Assembly (NCBI RefSeq): GCF_002797975.1
Contig: NZ_PGET01000001.1
Location: forward strand, 806,001-870,000
Direction of reading: 5' to 3'
DNA from: [Clostridium] celerecrescens 18A
GTDB lineage: Bacteria; Bacillota; Clostridia; Lachnospirales; Lachnospiraceae
DNA: 64,000 bases
Shown here piece by piece: positions 52,405 to 60,327 of this stretch. The notes below the pieces were generated by a model. That model ran no database searches, was not told where the DNA came from, and worked only from the letters and a program-made list of their open reading frames with translations. How positions within the stretch are numbered: the stretch's first letter is position 1; every line of letters starts with the position of its first letter. Made by a program: the position numbers and the translations under genes.

Positions 52405-54081
52405 ATGAAAAGCTTTAAGGATTTCAGTATTTCGCGAAAACTGCTGACGGGTTTTTTAAGCCTGACGCTTATTATGTTGCTGGTCGGGGGTGCAGGAATT
52501 GCCGGACTTGCCAGGATCAGTCAAATGGATACATACATGTATAAAGGGCAGACGGCTCCAATGAAAGATTTATTTGAGGCACTTGAATGTCTTTATCAGT
52601 TCCGGGTGGACTCCAGAGCCATGGTAATCTATGCGGGAGATGCCCAGAAGCTTGATGAACTGAAGCAGAGCTTTGACAGTGGATCGGAGAAATTTTTATC
52701 CAGCATAGAGGCTTACCGCAAGACCATATCCATTCCGGAATCTTTTACCCTTTTGGATGAGTCTGTTTCGCTATTTAATGAATCCTTTAAGCCAGCCGTA
52801 GAGAAGTGTATGGATGAGGCAAAGGCAGGTAATGAGACTGCCGCATGGGAGGCACTTCTTCAGGAAACGAATAATATTCAAAAAATGTTCGATAATTTTA
52901 ATAAGTTAATTGACAACCGGATGGATGAAGCCGGAAAGACCAATGACTCCAATCATGATACTGCATTGTGGCTGACCGTTATTCTGGTTCTTTTTGTTGC
53001 ATTAGGAGCCGGTATAGCAGTATTTTTAGGGGCAAGAATCTCGAAAATGATCAGTCAGCCAATTGAGCAGGTTGTGGATGCCGCCAACCGGATCGCATTA
53101 GGGCATGTGGATGTGGAGCTTGGCAATATTGATTCAAAGGATGAAACCGGCCAGCTTGCCAAAGCTTTTACTAAGATGATCGACAGCATTGGAAAACAGG
53201 TGGATGCTGCCGACAGGATCAGCAACGGAGATTTTACCAATGAGGTACCCCTTCGTTCTAACCAGGACATCCTTGGACTTGCGCTGCAGAAAATCAGAAA
53301 AGATTTAAATCACACACTGTTATTAATAAGCACTGCATCCGACCAGGTCAATGCAGGGGCTGAACAGGTTTCCTCTGCGGCGCAGGCTCTGGCTTCCGGA
53401 ACTGCAGAGCAGGCAGCTACAGTTGAGGAACTGAATGCTTCCGTCAGCAGAGTGGCGGAGCAGGCAGAAGAAAATGATAAAAATGTTCAAAGGGCTGCTG
53501 ACTATGTCGGGCAGGCCGGTAATGGGATTAGTGAGAGCAACGAATACATGCGAAAGCTGAATGGGGCCATGAAGGAAATCGGATCGGCTTCTGATAAAAT
53601 ATCAAACATCACGAAAGTGATTGAAGATATAGCATTCCAGACGAACATACTTGCACTCAATGCAGCCGTGGAATCTGCCCGTGCAGGAGAGGCTGGCAAA
53701 GGATTTGCAGTGGTTGCTGATGAAGTCAGGAGCCTTGCCGGAAAATCTGCGGAAGCAGCCAAGCAGACGGCTGATTTGATCAGACATTCGGTGACCAGTG
53801 TTGCAGAGGGTGAGAAATTAGCCGATGAGACGGCAAAGGTTCTTCAGGGAGTTGCGAAGCAGGCGGAGTTTGTGGAACAAGCGATTAAAGGAATCGAAGA
53901 ATCCTCATCCCAGCAGGTACAGGTGATTGAACAGATCAATCAGGGGTTATACCAGGTATCTGCAGTTGTTCAGACAAACGCTGCGACCGCAGAAGAGAGT
54001 TCTTCTTCCAGTGAAGAGCTGGCTGCCCAGGCGCAGATGCTCCAGCAGGAAGTAGGAAGATTCAGACTTTTTAAAGAATAG
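52405..54081 (+). CDS. Methyl-accepting chemotaxis protein
   Basis: A 558-residue transmembrane chemoreceptor. TM1 is about 14-36, an extracytoplasmic four-helix (4HB_MCP) sensor domain is 38-188, TM2 about 189-212, HAMP 213-270 ([21 protein letters not shown]), and the signalling domain about 300-555, with the conserved tip [39 protein letters not shown] (in short, [19 protein letters not shown]). No methylation or CheW-binding oddities are seen. The ligand is unknown. AGGGAGG precedes the ATG. The putative invertible promoter segment lies just upstream, which suggests phase-variable expression. No other che or flagellar gene is adjacent except cheX at 56494. Confidence 0.93.
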   Translation: MKSFKDFSISRKLLTGFLSLTLIMLLVGGAGIAGLARISQMDTYMYKGQTAPMKDLFEALECLYQFRVDSRAMVIYAGDAQKLDELKQSFDSGSEKFLSSIEAYRKTISIPESFTLLDESVSLFNESFKPAVEKCMDEAKAGNETAAWEALLQETNNIQKMFDNFNKLIDNRMDEAGKTNDSNHDTALWLTVILVLFVALGAGIAVFLGARISKMISQPIEQVVDAANRIALGHVDVELGNIDSKDETGQLAKAFTKMIDSIGKQVDAADRISNGDFTNEVPLRSNQDILGLALQKIRKDLNHTLLLISTASDQVNAGAEQVSSAAQALASGTAEQAATVEELNASVSRVAEQAEENDKNVQRAADYVGQAGNGISESNEYMRKLNGAMKEIGSASDKISNITKVIEDIAFQTNILALNAAVESARAGEAGKGFAVVADEVRSLAGKSAEAAKQTADLIRHSVTSVAEGEKLADETAKVLQGVAKQAEFVEQAIKGIEESSSQQVQVIEQINQGLYQVSAVVQTNAATAEESSSSSEELAAQAQMLQQEVGRFRLFKE

Positions 54082-54193
54082 GTACACATACTCGCTAAAG
54101 CGGAGCAGACTTTACCTCAAGGGCATTTCTGTGGAGAACTCATCCATCATGGGCGAAGGATATGGAACTAAAAGAAAATTTCATAATTCAGAA

Positions 54194-54235
54194 AACGGAT
54201 GAAGCAATAAAACTTATTCGCATCATCCGTTATTT
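54194..54235 (+). terminator. Terminator-like hairpin after the chemoreceptor gene
   Basis: AACGGATGA-GC and GC-TCATCCGTT pair around an AT-rich loop. The following ATTTGTATCTTTATC is only moderately T-rich. Confidence 0.55.
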
Positions 54236-54325
54236 GTATCTTTATCTGTATCTTTAATTGCAACTTATTATACAAATTCTTGCAATTACCGTAAAGTTCT
54301 CTGGTCTAATAATGCATCTCTCTCA

Positions 54326-54958
54326 TTACTTGATAATAGGATAGCGAATTATTGTTTTCAATTTTTCGGGAGATGTTTTACGCGGATCGTTTAGATACAA
54401 TTCATGATGTTTGCGCTTGCCCGAAAGATCAATCCTATAACCCGATTCTGCAACGAATGTTTTTAGGGCGTGAATTGTTGCCGGTTCGCTATCATAGGAG
54501 CCTGTGTGCATAACCTGAGCGCAAAGCCCCTCAGTGAAAACTTCAAGCCGCGCAATCGATGAATCAAGGCTGGGCTTCTTTTTTGAAAGGTGGATTTTCA
54601 CCTCTTCAAAGACTTCTGGCGTGACGAACTCCGGCATTCGCATCATGGATGTCCAACAAAACGCGTTCTTATCTGTTATACCTGTTTCAACGACGCCTGT
54701 ATCCGTTGACCACAAACCTTCCAAGGGGGGAACAACAAAATCATAATACCCTTTGAGCTGCCTGCCGCTCGTTTTGCTCATTTTTACAGTATAGGCCAAA
54801 CCATAGAGGACTTCTATTGCCGTCTGATATGCCTCACTGGTATTTGGATCACCGTGCCCATCAATCATAATGAAAGTCATTTCCGGCACTTCGATGATGG
54901 CTGGTTTCGCGCCCGGCTGGTATAAATCCTTTTCTATCTTTTTGAAATCAATCGCCAT
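54326..54958 (-). CDS. GyrI-like small-molecule-binding domain protein
   Basis: A 210-residue protein of the GyrI/SOUL-like AraC-effector fold: MAIDFKKIEKDLYQ, PEMTFIMIDGHGDPN, VLYGLAYTVKM, YYDFVVPPLEGLW, KNAFCWTSMMRMPEFV and HHELYLNDPRKTSPEKLKTIIRYP. The last part is the typical end of this group. No DNA-binding domain. It may bind small drugs or metabolites. AAAGGTGG sets ATG 54958; a GTG at 54970 overlaps the ribosome site and is less likely. Confidence 0.85.
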   Translation of the reverse strand: MAIDFKKIEKDLYQPGAKPAIIEVPEMTFIMIDGHGDPNTSEAYQTAIEVLYGLAYTVKMSKTSGRQLKGYYDFVVPPLEGLWSTDTGVVETGITDKNAFCWTSMMRMPEFVTPEVFEEVKIHLSKKKPSLDSSIARLEVFTEGLCAQVMHTGSYDSEPATIHALKTFVAESGYRIDLSGKRKHHELYLNDPRKTSPEKLKTIIRYPIIK

Positions 54959-55181
54959 AAGACATACCACCTTTCGTTCATATGATATACTTTTATAATA
55001 AATTATATCATGTTTGCCTGCCTTAAAACAACGAATTTATATGATTAATGAGTAAATTTGTCCCATTGAACGTAAAAAGTCCCTGATAAAACAATCCGAA
55101 AGAATTGCTTTACAGCTTGCCTCCATATTATGTATAATGTAAAAACATAAAGGAACGACAAGATAATTATGGAGAGACGGT

Positions 55182-55964
55182 ATGAGAGAGCTGAATGAAA
55201 TAAGAAAAGATCTAAATCGCTGTGACATGGAAATTTTAGACCTTCTGAGGCGTCGACTTAGTTACGCAGCAGAGATCATGGAATACAAGAAGGAGCAAGG
55301 ACTTCCTATATTTCAGATGGAAGAGGAGAAACTCCGCCACGAAACGTTACAAGCTGCATTAGGAGATCATGATTATTGCGACGAATTGTTAAGAATTTTC
55401 AAACAAATTGATGAGGAAATCAAATGTGTACAGAGCAAAAGACTGTTTGACCATAACATTGCTTTGATTGGGTTTATGGGAACAGGAAAGAGTACGGTTT
55501 CCGAATACTTAAGGGATATGCTGGCCATGAAGGAAGTGGATGTTGATGCCATGATCGTGGAGGACCAGAAGATGCCCATCCGGGATATATTTGAAAAATA
55601 CGGAGAAGAGTATTTCAGGGACTGTGAAAGCAATGCGATCCTTAACTTACAAAACTGTAGCCAGACTATTATTTCCTGTGGCGGCGGCGCGGTAATACGT
55701 GAGGAAAATGTTAAAAATCTTAAAAAGGGCAGTTGTATCGTACTTCTAACTGCCAGCCCTGAAACCATTTTGGAGAGAGTAAAGGATGATGGCGGGCGTC
55801 CAATTTTAAACGGAAATATGAACGTTGAATTCATAAAAGAGCTTATGGCAAAACGTAAGGATTTTTATGAAAAAGCAGCGGATATAATCGTAGAAACAGA
55901 TCATAAAAGTGTACAGCAGATATGTGAAGAATTGATTATTTCCCTGATTCAATTTGAACATTGA
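55182..55964 (+). CDS. Chorismate mutase-shikimate kinase fusion
   Basis: A 260-residue two-domain enzyme. Residues 1-88 are an AroQ-type chorismate mutase (LNEIRKDLNRCDMEILDLLRRRLSYAAEIMEYKK, in short LNEIRKDLNRCDMEILDLL and RRRLSYAAEI). Residues 92-260 are shikimate kinase: Walker A GFMGTGKST (97-105), DVDAMIVEDQ, FRDCES, SCGGGAV (shikimate site) and R-x-I-L at DGGRPIL. The mutase and kinase act on different steps of the aromatic pathway. The kinase half is complete; the mutase half is short but keeps its helical frame. GGAGAGAC precedes ATG. It is alone and its stop is near the promoter of the next operon. Confidence 0.88.
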   Translation: MRELNEIRKDLNRCDMEILDLLRRRLSYAAEIMEYKKEQGLPIFQMEEEKLRHETLQAALGDHDYCDELLRIFKQIDEEIKCVQSKRLFDHNIALIGFMGTGKSTVSEYLRDMLAMKEVDVDAMIVEDQKMPIRDIFEKYGEEYFRDCESNAILNLQNCSQTIISCGGGAVIREENVKNLKKGSCIVLLTASPETILERVKDDGGRPILNGNMNVEFIKELMAKRKDFYEKAADIIVETDHKSVQQICEELIISLIQFEH

Positions 55965-55988
55965 CTTGTATCCGAATCGTGCTATAAT
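55961..55988 (+). promoter_or_regulatory. Promoter of the hemerythrin-cheX operon
   Basis: TTGACT (55961-55966) and TATAAT (55983-55988), 16 bp apart, overlapping the end of the shikimate kinase gene. A hairpin, ATATACCGGCT and AGCCGGTATAT (56025-56050), lies in the leader before the AAAGGACAGG ribosome site. Confidence 0.7.
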
Positions 55989-56024
55989 ACTGGCATGAGC
56001 AAAGATTTCAAACGAATGATAAAG

Positions 56025-56054
56025 GATATACCGGCTTGATGAGCCGGTATATTT
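56025..56054 (+). terminator. Terminator-like hairpin in the hemerythrin leader
   Basis: ATATACCGGCT-TGATG-AGCCGGTATAT then TTTT: an 11-bp perfect stem between promoter and start codon. It may end readthrough from aroK or act as an attenuator. Confidence 0.6.
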
Positions 56055-56075
56055 TAAAGAAAGGACAGGATAACG

Positions 56076-56501
56076 ATGCTTTGGAAGGATAAGTATGAGC
56101 TGGGTGTACCGTTGATTGATGTACAGCATATGGAACTGTTTCAGCGGGTAGAAATTTTTATGAAAGTATTACGTTCATCCGCTTCCTGGGATGAAAAAGT
56201 AGAAAAGGTTAATGAAACATTAGATTTTATGAATGCGTATGTGGTAGAGCATTTCCGTGACGAGGAGGCTTACCAGGAGAAAATCGGTTATCCGGGCAGG
56301 GAGGAGCATAAAAAGATCCATACCGATATGGTAAATTATGTCCTTGCAGTTACGGAAGAATATAAGCGCAGCGGTTATGACGAGCAGCTGATGCAGAAGT
56401 TCGCTGGAAAGCTTATGACATGGCTTATCAATCATGTTGCTGCAGAAGACCAGCGCATTGCTGCTTATGCGATTTCAAAGGGGGTAGCGAAGAATGACTG
56501 A
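56076..56501 (+). CDS. Bacteriohemerythrin
   Basis: A 141-residue O2/NO-binding diiron protein. Iron ligands are His18 (VQHMEL), His59 and Glu63 (HFRDEE), His78 and His82 (HKKIH), His120 and Asp125 (HVAAED). These match the hemerythrin pattern exactly. No signal or fused domain. cheX starts 8 bp before its stop, an overlap that suggests shared function in chemotactic or motility response to O2 or NO. Confidence 0.93.
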   Translation: MLWKDKYELGVPLIDVQHMELFQRVEIFMKVLRSSASWDEKVEKVNETLDFMNAYVVEHFRDEEAYQEKIGYPGREEHKKIHTDMVNYVLAVTEEYKRSGYDEQLMQKFAGKLMTWLINHVAAEDQRIAAYAISKGVAKND

Positions 56502-56940
56502 TCTTTATGGCCCTTTTTTAGAAGCAACCCGGAATGTATTTAAGCTGATGCTTGAACTTACTGATGTTTCCGATCACCCGGCAGATTCCTTTGCATGTGA
56601 GGAGGAACTAGATGTTTCCATCGGCTTTATTGGAGATCTTAAGGGCGAAGTGATTTACCGTCTTCCTCATGAGACGTCTCTCGGCATCGTAAATATCATG
56701 AGCGGCATGGAATTTGATGCGGTAGATGAGTTTGTAACTTCTGCCGTATCTGAAGTTGCCAATATTATCAGCGGAAATGTTCTTACCATGCTTGCAGGGG
56801 AAGATCTGACCTGTGATATCCTTCCACCGGTTTTACGTAAGCTGGATGAGAGCGGAGAATATACATTCCATACAGCCTGCTGCGTGACCACATCCATCGG
56901 TGATGTTTGTCTGGATATAAGGCTTAATCAGGCAGAGTAA
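56494..56940 (+). CDS. cheX: CheX-like chemotaxis phosphatase
   Basis: A 148-residue protein of the CheX/CheC/FliY family, which dephosphorylates CheY-P. The catalytic motif is E-x2-N in SEVANIISGN (about residues 88-98). Only one such motif is visible, as in CheX. The overlap with hemerythrin is unusual. A terminator follows at 56954-56999. Confidence 0.85.
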   Translation: MTDLYGPFLEATRNVFKLMLELTDVSDHPADSFACEEELDVSIGFIGDLKGEVIYRLPHETSLGIVNIMSGMEFDAVDEFVTSAVSEVANIISGNVLTMLAGEDLTCDILPPVLRKLDESGEYTFHTACCVTTSIGDVCLDIRLNQAE

Positions 56941-56953
56941 TTATAAATACATA

Positions 56954-56999
56954 ATGAACACGTGTATATCATTTGTACGAATGATATACACGTTTTTTT
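56954..56999 (+). terminator. Terminator after cheX
   Basis: ACGTGTATATCATT and AATGATATACACGT form a 14-bp stem, followed by T7. Confidence 0.9.
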
Positions 57000-57080
57000 A
57001 TAAAAAAATCTCATCTACACAATTTCTACAAATCGACCTGCTATTCTTTGTTTCAGAAATTGAAAAAAGGAGGACAGACG

Positions 57081-58958
57081 ATGGGATCTGCTGTTAGAAC
57101 TAAAAAATTACGGATCGGCGGGATGACCTGTATCAGCTGTCAAAATAAAATTGAAAAAAAATTGCGCAACACGGCTGGAATCGAAAAAGCAGAAGTAAGT
57201 TACAGCGCCGGAACTGCTGTCATCACCTTTGATACGGATATTATTTCGTATAAAAGCATTGTAGGAATTATTGAAGGTCTGGATTACAAGGTATTAACAG
57301 ATCATGTAAAGGAGGGACCGGATAGCAGCCGGGTCATAGGAATCCTGCTCATCATTGTTTCCTTATATATGCTGATCCAGCAATTTGGTCTTTTAAACCT
57401 GCTTGCGCCCAGCCAGCTGGCAGATGAAAAGATGAGCTATGGAATGCTGTTTGTCATCGGCCTGGTTACATCCGTTCATTGTGTGGCAATGTGCGGCGGA
57501 ATCAATCTGTCCCAGTGTATTCCAAAAAGCGGAGATGCTGTCTCAGAAAAGAGCCGTTTTTCTACATTCCGGCCAACATTTCTTTATAACCTGGGACGGG
57601 TGATCTCTTACACTGCAGTAGGCTTCCTGGTGGGAGCGCTGGGATCAGTGGTAACGTTTTCTAATACTCTTCAGGGAGTATTAAAGCTGGCTGCCGGAGT
57701 GTTTATGGTCATTATGGGCATAAACATGCTGGGGATTTTCCCGTGGCTGCGCAGGCTGAATCCGAGAATGCCTCAAATTTTTGCAAAAAAAATTGACAAA
57801 GAAAAATCAAAAAGCAGCAGTCCTCTGATTGTGGGTCTGCTAAACGGCCTTATGCCATGCGGCCCCTTACAGGCGATGCAGATCTATGCATTGTCTACGG
57901 GAAGTCCCTTTTCCGGTGCGCTGTCCATGTTCCTGTTCAGCCTCGGTACCGTACCTCTGATGTTCGGGCTTGGAGCACTTTCCTCAGCACTGGGAAAAAA
58001 GTTTACAAGCAAGGTCATGACAATGGGAGCGGTGCTGGTTGTGGTACTGGGGATGTCCATGTTTTCCCAGGGGGTAAGCCTGTCAGGATTCCAGGCACCG
58101 GAATTATTCTCAAGTGGCGGAAACAACGCTTATGCAGCCGGAGGGCAGGTGAAAAAGGAAGATATAAAAATAGAAGACGGAGTTCAGATCATAAACAGTA
58201 CACTTTCTCCAGGTAAATATCCCAACATCAATGTTCAGAAAGGGATTCCGGTAAAATGGATCATTGATGCGCCCCAGGGAAGCATAAACGGCTGTAACAA
58301 CCGGATGATTATCCGGGATCTTGGCATTGAATATTCCTTTAAGACCGGAGAAAATGTCATTGAATTTACTCCTGAAAAAACAGGGAAGATCTCTTACAGC
58401 TGTTGGATGGGGATGATCCGCGGGTCCATCTACGTGACGGAAGAGGGAGATACGAATAACAGCACAGGCTCTGATGGAGAGGGTGTATTAAAAGAATATG
58501 CGCCGGAAGAACCAGTAGCAGCCGGTTATACAATTCCAACGGATGAGATTGCTGTTGCGGAAGACGCAACGGATGAATACGGAAACAGCATTCAGAGAAT
58601 TACGATGGAACTTACGGATGAAGGCTTTAAGCCGGCAGCGGCAGTGGTGAAATCCGGTGTGGATGTGGAATGGAATATTATTGACAATACGTCTGGTGAC
58701 ACCTATGGAACCCTGCTTCTTGTTCCTGATTTTGCTACCCAGCTTCCTCTTGAAAAGGGAGAAAACAGCCTATATTTTACACCCGCAGGAAATTTTGACT
58801 TTTCCACCGGAGATAATGCTTTTTATGGGTATATCAAGGTTGTGGATGATTTAGATAACTTAGATACGGACGCTATTAAGAAAGAAATAAGCAGTTTTAA
58901 GACTCTTATCTGGCCCGAAGATACCTTCCAGGGAGCAGGCGGTTCCTGCTGCGGATAA
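57081..58958 (+). CDS. HMA-SafE-cupredoxin fusion, copper-related membrane protein
   Basis: A 625-residue protein. Residues 10-75 are a heavy-metal-associated domain with Cys17-x2-Cys20 (GGMTCISCQNK). Residues about 90-350 are a DsbD/SafE-type membrane domain with about six to seven helices (VTSVHCVAMCGGIN, LLNGLMPCGPLQAMQ). Two cupredoxin-like domains follow (about 360-460 and 490-610); the first has GCNNRM and SYSCWMGM, with Cys and Met as copper ligands. The C-terminus GGSCCG adds more thiols. Together with copA and copZ it may move copper or thiols across the membrane. AAGGAGG sets ATG 57081; a shorter upstream start is rejected. Confidence 0.85.
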   Translation: MGSAVRTKKLRIGGMTCISCQNKIEKKLRNTAGIEKAEVSYSAGTAVITFDTDIISYKSIVGIIEGLDYKVLTDHVKEGPDSSRVIGILLIIVSLYMLIQQFGLLNLLAPSQLADEKMSYGMLFVIGLVTSVHCVAMCGGINLSQCIPKSGDAVSEKSRFSTFRPTFLYNLGRVISYTAVGFLVGALGSVVTFSNTLQGVLKLAAGVFMVIMGINMLGIFPWLRRLNPRMPQIFAKKIDKEKSKSSSPLIVGLLNGLMPCGPLQAMQIYALSTGSPFSGALSMFLFSLGTVPLMFGLGALSSALGKKFTSKVMTMGAVLVVVLGMSMFSQGVSLSGFQAPELFSSGGNNAYAAGGQVKKEDIKIEDGVQIINSTLSPGKYPNINVQKGIPVKWIIDAPQGSINGCNNRMIIRDLGIEYSFKTGENVIEFTPEKTGKISYSCWMGMIRGSIYVTEEGDTNNSTGSDGEGVLKEYAPEEPVAAGYTIPTDEIAVAEDATDEYGNSIQRITMELTDEGFKPAAAVVKSGVDVEWNIIDNTSGDTYGTLLLVPDFATQLPLEKGENSLYFTPAGNFDFSTGDNAFYGYIKVVDDLDNLDTDAIKKEISSFKTLIWPEDTFQGAGGSCCG

Positions 58959-59054
58959 ACAGGGAATCGATCTGTTTCGATTGAGGAAAACCCTTCCAGG
59001 GATACCATAATGCCCTGGAAAGATGGGAAGGAAAGAGGAAAGGAGAACGGATTG

Positions 59055-59150
59055 ATGAGCTTTTTATTAAGTCACTGGCACTGCATACTCCCGGTTTTAG
59101 GTATTATCATAGCAATGTTTTTTATGGGAGACAAACAGAAAAAGAATTAA
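59055..59150 (+). CDS. 31-residue single-helix membrane peptide
   Basis: ATG 59055 to TAA 59150, with AAAGGAG upstream. The sequence has an N-terminal HWHC motif, then one hydrophobic helix (ILPVLGIIIAMFFMG) and a basic end (DKQKKN). His, Cys and Met residues and the position in the copper cluster suggest a metal role, which is inference. Too short for many gene finders. Confidence 0.6.
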   Translation: MSFLLSHWHCILPVLGIIIAMFFMGDKQKKN

Positions 59151-59178
59151 CAAAGTATAAATTCAGGAGGACATTTAC

Positions 59179-59733
59179 ATGTTACAGAAATTTCAGAACG
59201 GATATGACATAAGAGACGGAAAGAAACGCAGTGGACTTCCAATGAAGCTTGCGGTACTGATGATAGCTGCCGCAGCTCTTACTGCATGTGCACCCAAGGA
59301 TACGGCGGAGAAAACAGAATCAACCAAAGCGGCGGCAGAAAGTACCCAAAAGGTGGAGAATGGAGAGACACTTGTAATTCCGGTAAAGGATATTTCAAGC
59401 ACGGCCCAGTTTTATCCGGTTGATGTGGACGGTACTAAGATGGAGGTCATAGCTGTCCAGGCTCCGGATGGAACGATCCGGACAGCATTTAACACCTGCC
59501 AGGTATGTTATGATTCGGGAAGAGGATACTATAAGCAGGAGGGAGATGCTCTTGTCTGCCAGAACTGCGGAAACCGTTTTCCAATGAACCGGGTGGAAGT
59601 GGAGGCAGGCGGATGCAATCCCTGGCCTATTTTTGACAAGGAAAAGACCGTGACAGACGAGTCCATCACGATCTCTTATGATTTCCTTAAGGAATCCAAG
59701 GATATATTTGCCAACTGGAAGGCTTCTTATTAA
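59179..59733 (+). CDS. DUF2318 lipoprotein
   Basis: A 184-residue lipoprotein: 20 charged residues, a hydrophobic stretch, and a lipobox LTAC with Cys37. The DUF2318 part (about 75-180) has FNTCQVCYDSGRGYY, CQNCGNRFPMN and GGCNPWP, three pairs of Cys that bind metal. DUF2318 proteins are in iron and copper uptake clusters. AGGAGG precedes the ATG. It overlaps the stop of the convergent hxlR by 4 bp. Confidence 0.88.
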   Translation: MLQKFQNGYDIRDGKKRSGLPMKLAVLMIAAAALTACAPKDTAEKTESTKAAAESTQKVENGETLVIPVKDISSTAQFYPVDVDGTKMEVIAVQAPDGTIRTAFNTCQVCYDSGRGYYKQEGDALVCQNCGNRFPMNRVEVEAGGCNPWPIFDKEKTVTDESITISYDFLKESKDIFANWKASY

Positions 59734-60098
59734 GAGTTTTTTGTGGGGAATTTCATGGAGCAGCTTACGGTAAGGCCATTCTGCCTTAAGTAATCTGCTC
59801 CCCAATTATACATGGTTTCCAGAATAGGGCGGATACTGTTTCCCAGATCTGAAAGCATATACTCCACCTTTGGCGGCACCACCGGATATACGGTACGGAT
59901 GATTAACTGATCCTCCTCCAGTTCCCGCAGCTGTTGGGTGAGCATTTTGGGTGTTGCCTGGGGGATGAGCTTGCGAAGCTCTCCAAACCGAAGGGTATTG
60001 TTAATTAAGTGCCATAAGATGAGGGCTTTGTATTTCCCTCCGATCATATCCAATGTGGCATCTACCGGGCAATGATAAGTTGTGCAGTCGTTGTTCAT
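59730..60098 (-). CDS. HxlR family transcriptional regulator
   Basis: A 122-residue winged-helix regulator with CPVDATLDMIGGKYKALILWHL and FGELRKLIPQATPKMLTQQLRELEEDQLI (in short FGELRKLI and KMLTQQLREL). N-terminal Cys5 and Cys10 are at the place of the redox-active Cys of YodB/HypR-type members. It is divergent from copA and shares its promoter region, so it likely controls the copper genes and itself, in response to thiol stress or metal. The usual copper regulators CsoR and CopY are not present in the cluster. Confidence 0.9.
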   Translation of the reverse strand: MNNDCTTYHCPVDATLDMIGGKYKALILWHLINNTLRFGELRKLIPQATPKMLTQQLRELEEDQLIIRTVYPVVPPKVEYMLSDLGNSIRPILETMYNWGADYLRQNGLTVSCSMKFPTKNS

Positions 60099-60130
60099 TT
60101 AAAGTCTCCTCCCTTAGTATCATTTTGGGT

Positions 60131-60184
60131 ACTATAACACAAAAAAGTGCATACTTGCAAATTTCGCAATTAGTGCCATAATAA
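60131..60184. promoter_or_regulatory. Divergent hxlR/copA promoters sharing one palindromic -35 box
   Basis: TTGCAA at 60155-60160 reads the same on both strands. Leftward it is 18 bp from TATAGT (plus 60131-60136) for hxlR; rightward it is 18 bp from TAATAA (60179-60184) for copA. The dyad TTGC-7 nt-GCAA (60155-60169) could be the HxlR operator. Confidence 0.6.
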
Positions 60185-60327
60185 TAACATGAGTACTCGA
60201 AAAATACAAGATAACAGGATAGTATATTTTTGGAGGCCATGGAAAAATTAGTATTATTGTGATCTTTGCCGACGCCGGAGGGGACGCCCAAAGGAAGGGG
60301 CAGTAAAAAATAGTGAGGTGAATCAGA

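Noticed and set aside
60239..60262. 7-codon ORF (MEKLVLL) in the copA leader after GGAGG
   Set aside because: Spacing between GGAGG and ATG is only 2 bp and no paired RNA structure was found.
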